Source: Bacillota bacterium
Lineage (GTDB): Bacteria; Bacillota_I; Bacilli_A; RFN20; CAG-826
Length of the DNA: 5,283 nucleotides
Reading direction: 5' to 3'
NCBI GenBank assembly: GCA_023396795.1
Contig: JAEWUY010000131.1
Coordinates: 1-5,283, forward strand
Shown in pieces: positions 5,179 through 5,283 of the stretch; the first letter of the stretch is position 1; each line of letters starts with the position of its first letter. The position numbers and the translations under genes are program-made. The notes beneath the pieces were generated by a model, which did not search any database, was not told the DNA's origin, and saw only the letters and a list, made by a program, of their open reading frames with translations.

Positions 5179-5230
5179 CCAGCGAATGGATGAACCATGA
5201 TCCCTGTGACCTTAATTTTTCATTCGCTGG
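5179..5230. repeat. Perfect 10-bp inverted repeat, 52-nt potential hairpin of unknown role
   Basis: CCAGCGAATG at 5179-5188 is the exact reverse complement of CATTCGCTGG at 5221-5230, with a 32-base centre. The arms are richer in G and C than their surroundings. Neither side is followed by a T-run, so it does not look like an intrinsic terminator. The centre does not match any riboswitch, T-box, tRNA or SRP RNA signature I could recall. It could be a structured RNA, a small palindromic repeat or a protein-binding site. The rest of 5112-5283, apart from the promoter elements listed, shows no convincing gene on either strand. Confidence 0.6.
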
Positions 5231-5275
5231 TAAAATAAAAGGAATGTCGCGGAACCTCTAAAATTTTACTACTGC

Positions 5276-5281
5276 TTGACA
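5276..5281 (+). promoter_or_regulatory. Consensus -35 hexamer at the window edge
   Basis: TTGACA at 5276-5281 is a perfect -35 box, preceded by an A/T-rich tract (AAAATTTT, 5260-5267) that could act as an UP element. The -10 would lie beyond the window, so this is half a promoter at best, reading toward a gene to the right. The combination recalls strong stable-RNA promoters, but nothing here proves that. Confidence 0.35.
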
Positions 5282-5283
5282 GT

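Noticed and set aside
5241..5260. T-box or preQ1 riboswitch on the minus strand (AGAGGTTCCGCG)
   Set aside because: It resembles parts of both motifs, but the T-box TGGN core is missing and the preQ1 A-rich tail and pairing arm are absent; no matching gene follows.
5079..5261. 60-codon + strand open frame over the nfu start and promoter
   Set aside because: It begins inside the nfu-like gene, crosses its promoter and the hairpin, has no Shine-Dalgarno and reads as untypical A/T-driven sequence. The shorter ATG at 5190 (23 codons) also lacks a ribosome binding site.

Overview
This is an AT-rich stretch of ordinary bacterial housekeeping genes, densely packed and mostly on the + strand. The gene set fits a low-GC Firmicutes/Mollicutes-type lineage: it includes the RNA polymerase delta subunit, a class II aldolase, a DHH-family nanoRNase/pAp phosphatase and a stand-alone NifU C-terminal-domain protein. 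Tryptophan is encoded by TGG and the nrnA-like gene ends in TGA, so this is not a Mycoplasma/Spiroplasma lineage that reads TGA as Trp. A standard-code branch such as the Acholeplasma/Izemoplasma or Erysipelotrichia-like groups is plausible, but this is inference from gene content and not a phylogeny.

Layout. Bases 1-60 hold a probable promoter with overlapping inverted repeats and no Shine-Dalgarno (SD) sequence. The first transcription unit is argS (arginyl-tRNA synthetase), rpoE (RNAP delta) and fba (class II fructose-bisphosphate aldolase), closed by an intrinsic terminator at 2978-3003. Immediately behind that hairpin, with no room for a promoter, comes a second pair: an nrnA-like DHH/DHHA1 phosphoesterase and a cysQ-like 3'(2'),5'-bisphosphate nucleotidase, whose reading frames overlap by 14 bases. 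A bidirectional terminator at 4767-4792 separates these from a convergent minus-strand gene for a 91-residue NifU-like iron-sulfur protein. That gene has a clear promoter (TTGAAA, 17 bp, TATAAT) at 5106-5134. The last ~150 bases carry no convincing gene. They hold a perfect 10-bp inverted repeat that would form a 52-nt hairpin and, at the edge, a consensus -35 hexamer that may belong to a gene beyond the window.

How the genes fit together. argS, rpoE and fba link translation, transcription and glycolysis, and resemble a shortened form of the argS/rpoE/pyrG/fba neighbourhood of Bacilli. The nrnA-like and cysQ-like proteins probably act on the same metabolite, 3'-phosphoadenosine 5'-phosphate (pAp), and the nrnA-like protein also on very short RNAs, so the pair looks like a nucleotide-recycling module. 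The NifU-like protein belongs to Fe-S cluster assembly or delivery.

I found no evidence of a new biological system, mobile element, CRISPR array or phage gene. The observations most worth following are regulatory: the terminator packed against the nrnA ribosome binding site, the short SD-less leaders of both promoter-proximal genes, the dyads at both promoters, and the unexplained 52-nt hairpin.
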